A DNA stretch of 7,539 nt, taken from the NCBI GenBank assembly GCA_002726925.1, contig PBTJ01000121.1, forward strand, positions 2,393 through 9,931, read 5' to 3'. This DNA comes from Gammaproteobacteria bacterium. GTDB taxonomy: Bacteria > Pseudomonadota > Gammaproteobacteria > Pseudomonadales > Azotimanducaceae. Position numbers and translations under genes: made by a program. How positions within the stretch are numbered: position 1 is the first letter of the stretch; each line of letters starts with the position of its first letter. Positions 7,226 through 7,539 of the stretch are shown one piece after another. The notes under the pieces are model-generated. The model was not told where the DNA came from. It ran no database searches and worked only from the letters and a program-made list of their open reading frames with translations.

Positions 7226-7265
7226 CAAACGACGACCCACACCGAAACAGGCATTGGATACTCAT

Positions 7266-7291
7266 CGGCTGCAGCGACCCGAGCGCAGCCG
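7266..7291. terminator. GC-rich hairpin between convergent genes, possible terminator
   Basis: CGGCTGC (7266-7272) and GCAGCCG (7285-7291) form a perfect 7-base GC-rich stem around 12 bases. It lies 41 bases past the dnaE2 stop and 10 bases past the stop of the minus-strand gene, a good place for a shared terminator. Neither strand has a T-run after the stem, so a standard intrinsic terminator is not shown; it might pause polymerase or protect 3' ends. Confidence 0.35.
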
Positions 7292-7300
7292 TCAATCGGT

Positions 7301-7539
7301 CTAATCGCCGCCAGCGCTCCCCGGCGCACCATCGTCAGCACTGTGTGCAGCCATTTGGGTTTTTGGTACGTCGCCCACATAGCGGATGGTGGTAAAGCCA
7401 AAAAACATCTCGTGCATGGTCTGCAGCCCGAAGAATACTGGACGGGTTGGATCTGGATTACCCAGGTTGCGGTCCGAATTATCCATCGCACCTTCCGCAA
7501 TCAGCTTGGTGCCCGCCGGCAGAAACAAGGGTTCTTTCA
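7301..7539 (-). CDS. C-terminal 78 codons of a probable copper type II ascorbate-dependent monooxygenase-like protein (5' end outside window)
   Basis: The minus-strand frame is open from the right edge to a TAG at 7301-7303. It reads KEPLFLPAGTKLIAEG, then MDNSDRNLGNPDPTRPVFFG (residues 18-37), then LQTMHEMFFGFTTIRYVGD (38-56), and ends in a Gly/Ala/Asp-rich tail. The order 'lPaGT-l ... DNS-xN-xNPDPT-xV-xG-xQT-xxEM-xxG' is the pattern I know from bacterial proteins with the PHM/DBH-type copper monooxygenase C-terminal domain, often fused to redoxin or cytochrome c domains. By analogy with rat PHM, where a Met in a DEM segment binds the catalytic copper, Met44 of this fragment could be a copper ligand; that is inference. 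The substrate is unknown, and export cannot be judged because the N-terminus is missing. It is convergent with dnaE2, so it is not part of the SOS operon. The family call is from motif memory on a short fragment. Confidence 0.6.
   Translation of the reverse strand, partial: KEPLFLPAGTKLIAEGAMDNSDRNLGNPDPTRPVFFGLQTMHEMFFGFTTIRYVGDVPKTQMAAHSADDGAPGSAGGD

Noticed and set aside
7222..7500. Minus-strand 92-codon open frame overlapping the right-edge gene
   Set aside because: It competes with the frame ending at 7301, which shows the DNS-NPDPT-EM family pattern; this one shows none.
1..7539. Mobile element, CRISPR, tRNA or phage signals
   Set aside because: No terminal repeats with a transposase, no spaced direct repeats, no cloverleaf-like segment and no phage genes were seen; coding sequence fills nearly all the window.

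Overview
The window reads as chromosomal DNA of a gammaproteobacterium, probably a free-living or marine type. Supporting points are a LexA operator of the CTGT-N8-ACAG class, an imuA-imuB-dnaE2 cassette of proteobacterial type, an NADPH-type glutathione reductase, and a moderate G+C with mixed codon use. The exact lineage cannot be fixed from the sequence alone.

Layout. Bases 1-1238 (minus strand) hold the first 412 codons of glutathione reductase (gor), whose last roughly 40 codons lie beyond the left edge. Bases 1239-1432 are a divergent intergenic region with a near-consensus LexA box just before the first plus-strand gene. Bases 1433-7225 are a tight three-gene plus-strand operon: imuA (RecA-like accessory factor), imuB (catalytically dead Y-family polymerase homologue) and dnaE2/imuC (error-prone C-family polymerase), with gaps of 3 and 9 bases. 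Bases 7226-7300 are a short convergent intergenic region with a GC-rich hairpin. Bases 7301-7539 (minus strand) are the last 78 codons of a gene whose product resembles the C-terminal part of copper type II ascorbate-dependent monooxygenase-like proteins.

Function. The centre of the window is the SOS-induced 'mutasome'. When RecA filaments trigger LexA self-cleavage, repression at the box overlapping the -10 element is relieved and all three proteins are made from one transcript. ImuB, through its clamp-binding motif, and ImuA recruit DnaE2 to stalled forks for translesion synthesis, with mutagenesis as the result. This system is known; I found no evidence of a wholly new one. What is unusual lies in the details: a very short leader without a Shine-Dalgarno sequence, extra N- or C-terminal tails on all three proteins, a threonine/glutamine/proline repeat in ImuB, and an atypical ImuB C-terminus. 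The flanking gor and oxidase-like genes are on the opposite strand and appear to be independent units. No tRNA, rRNA, CRISPR, insertion sequence or phage element was seen.
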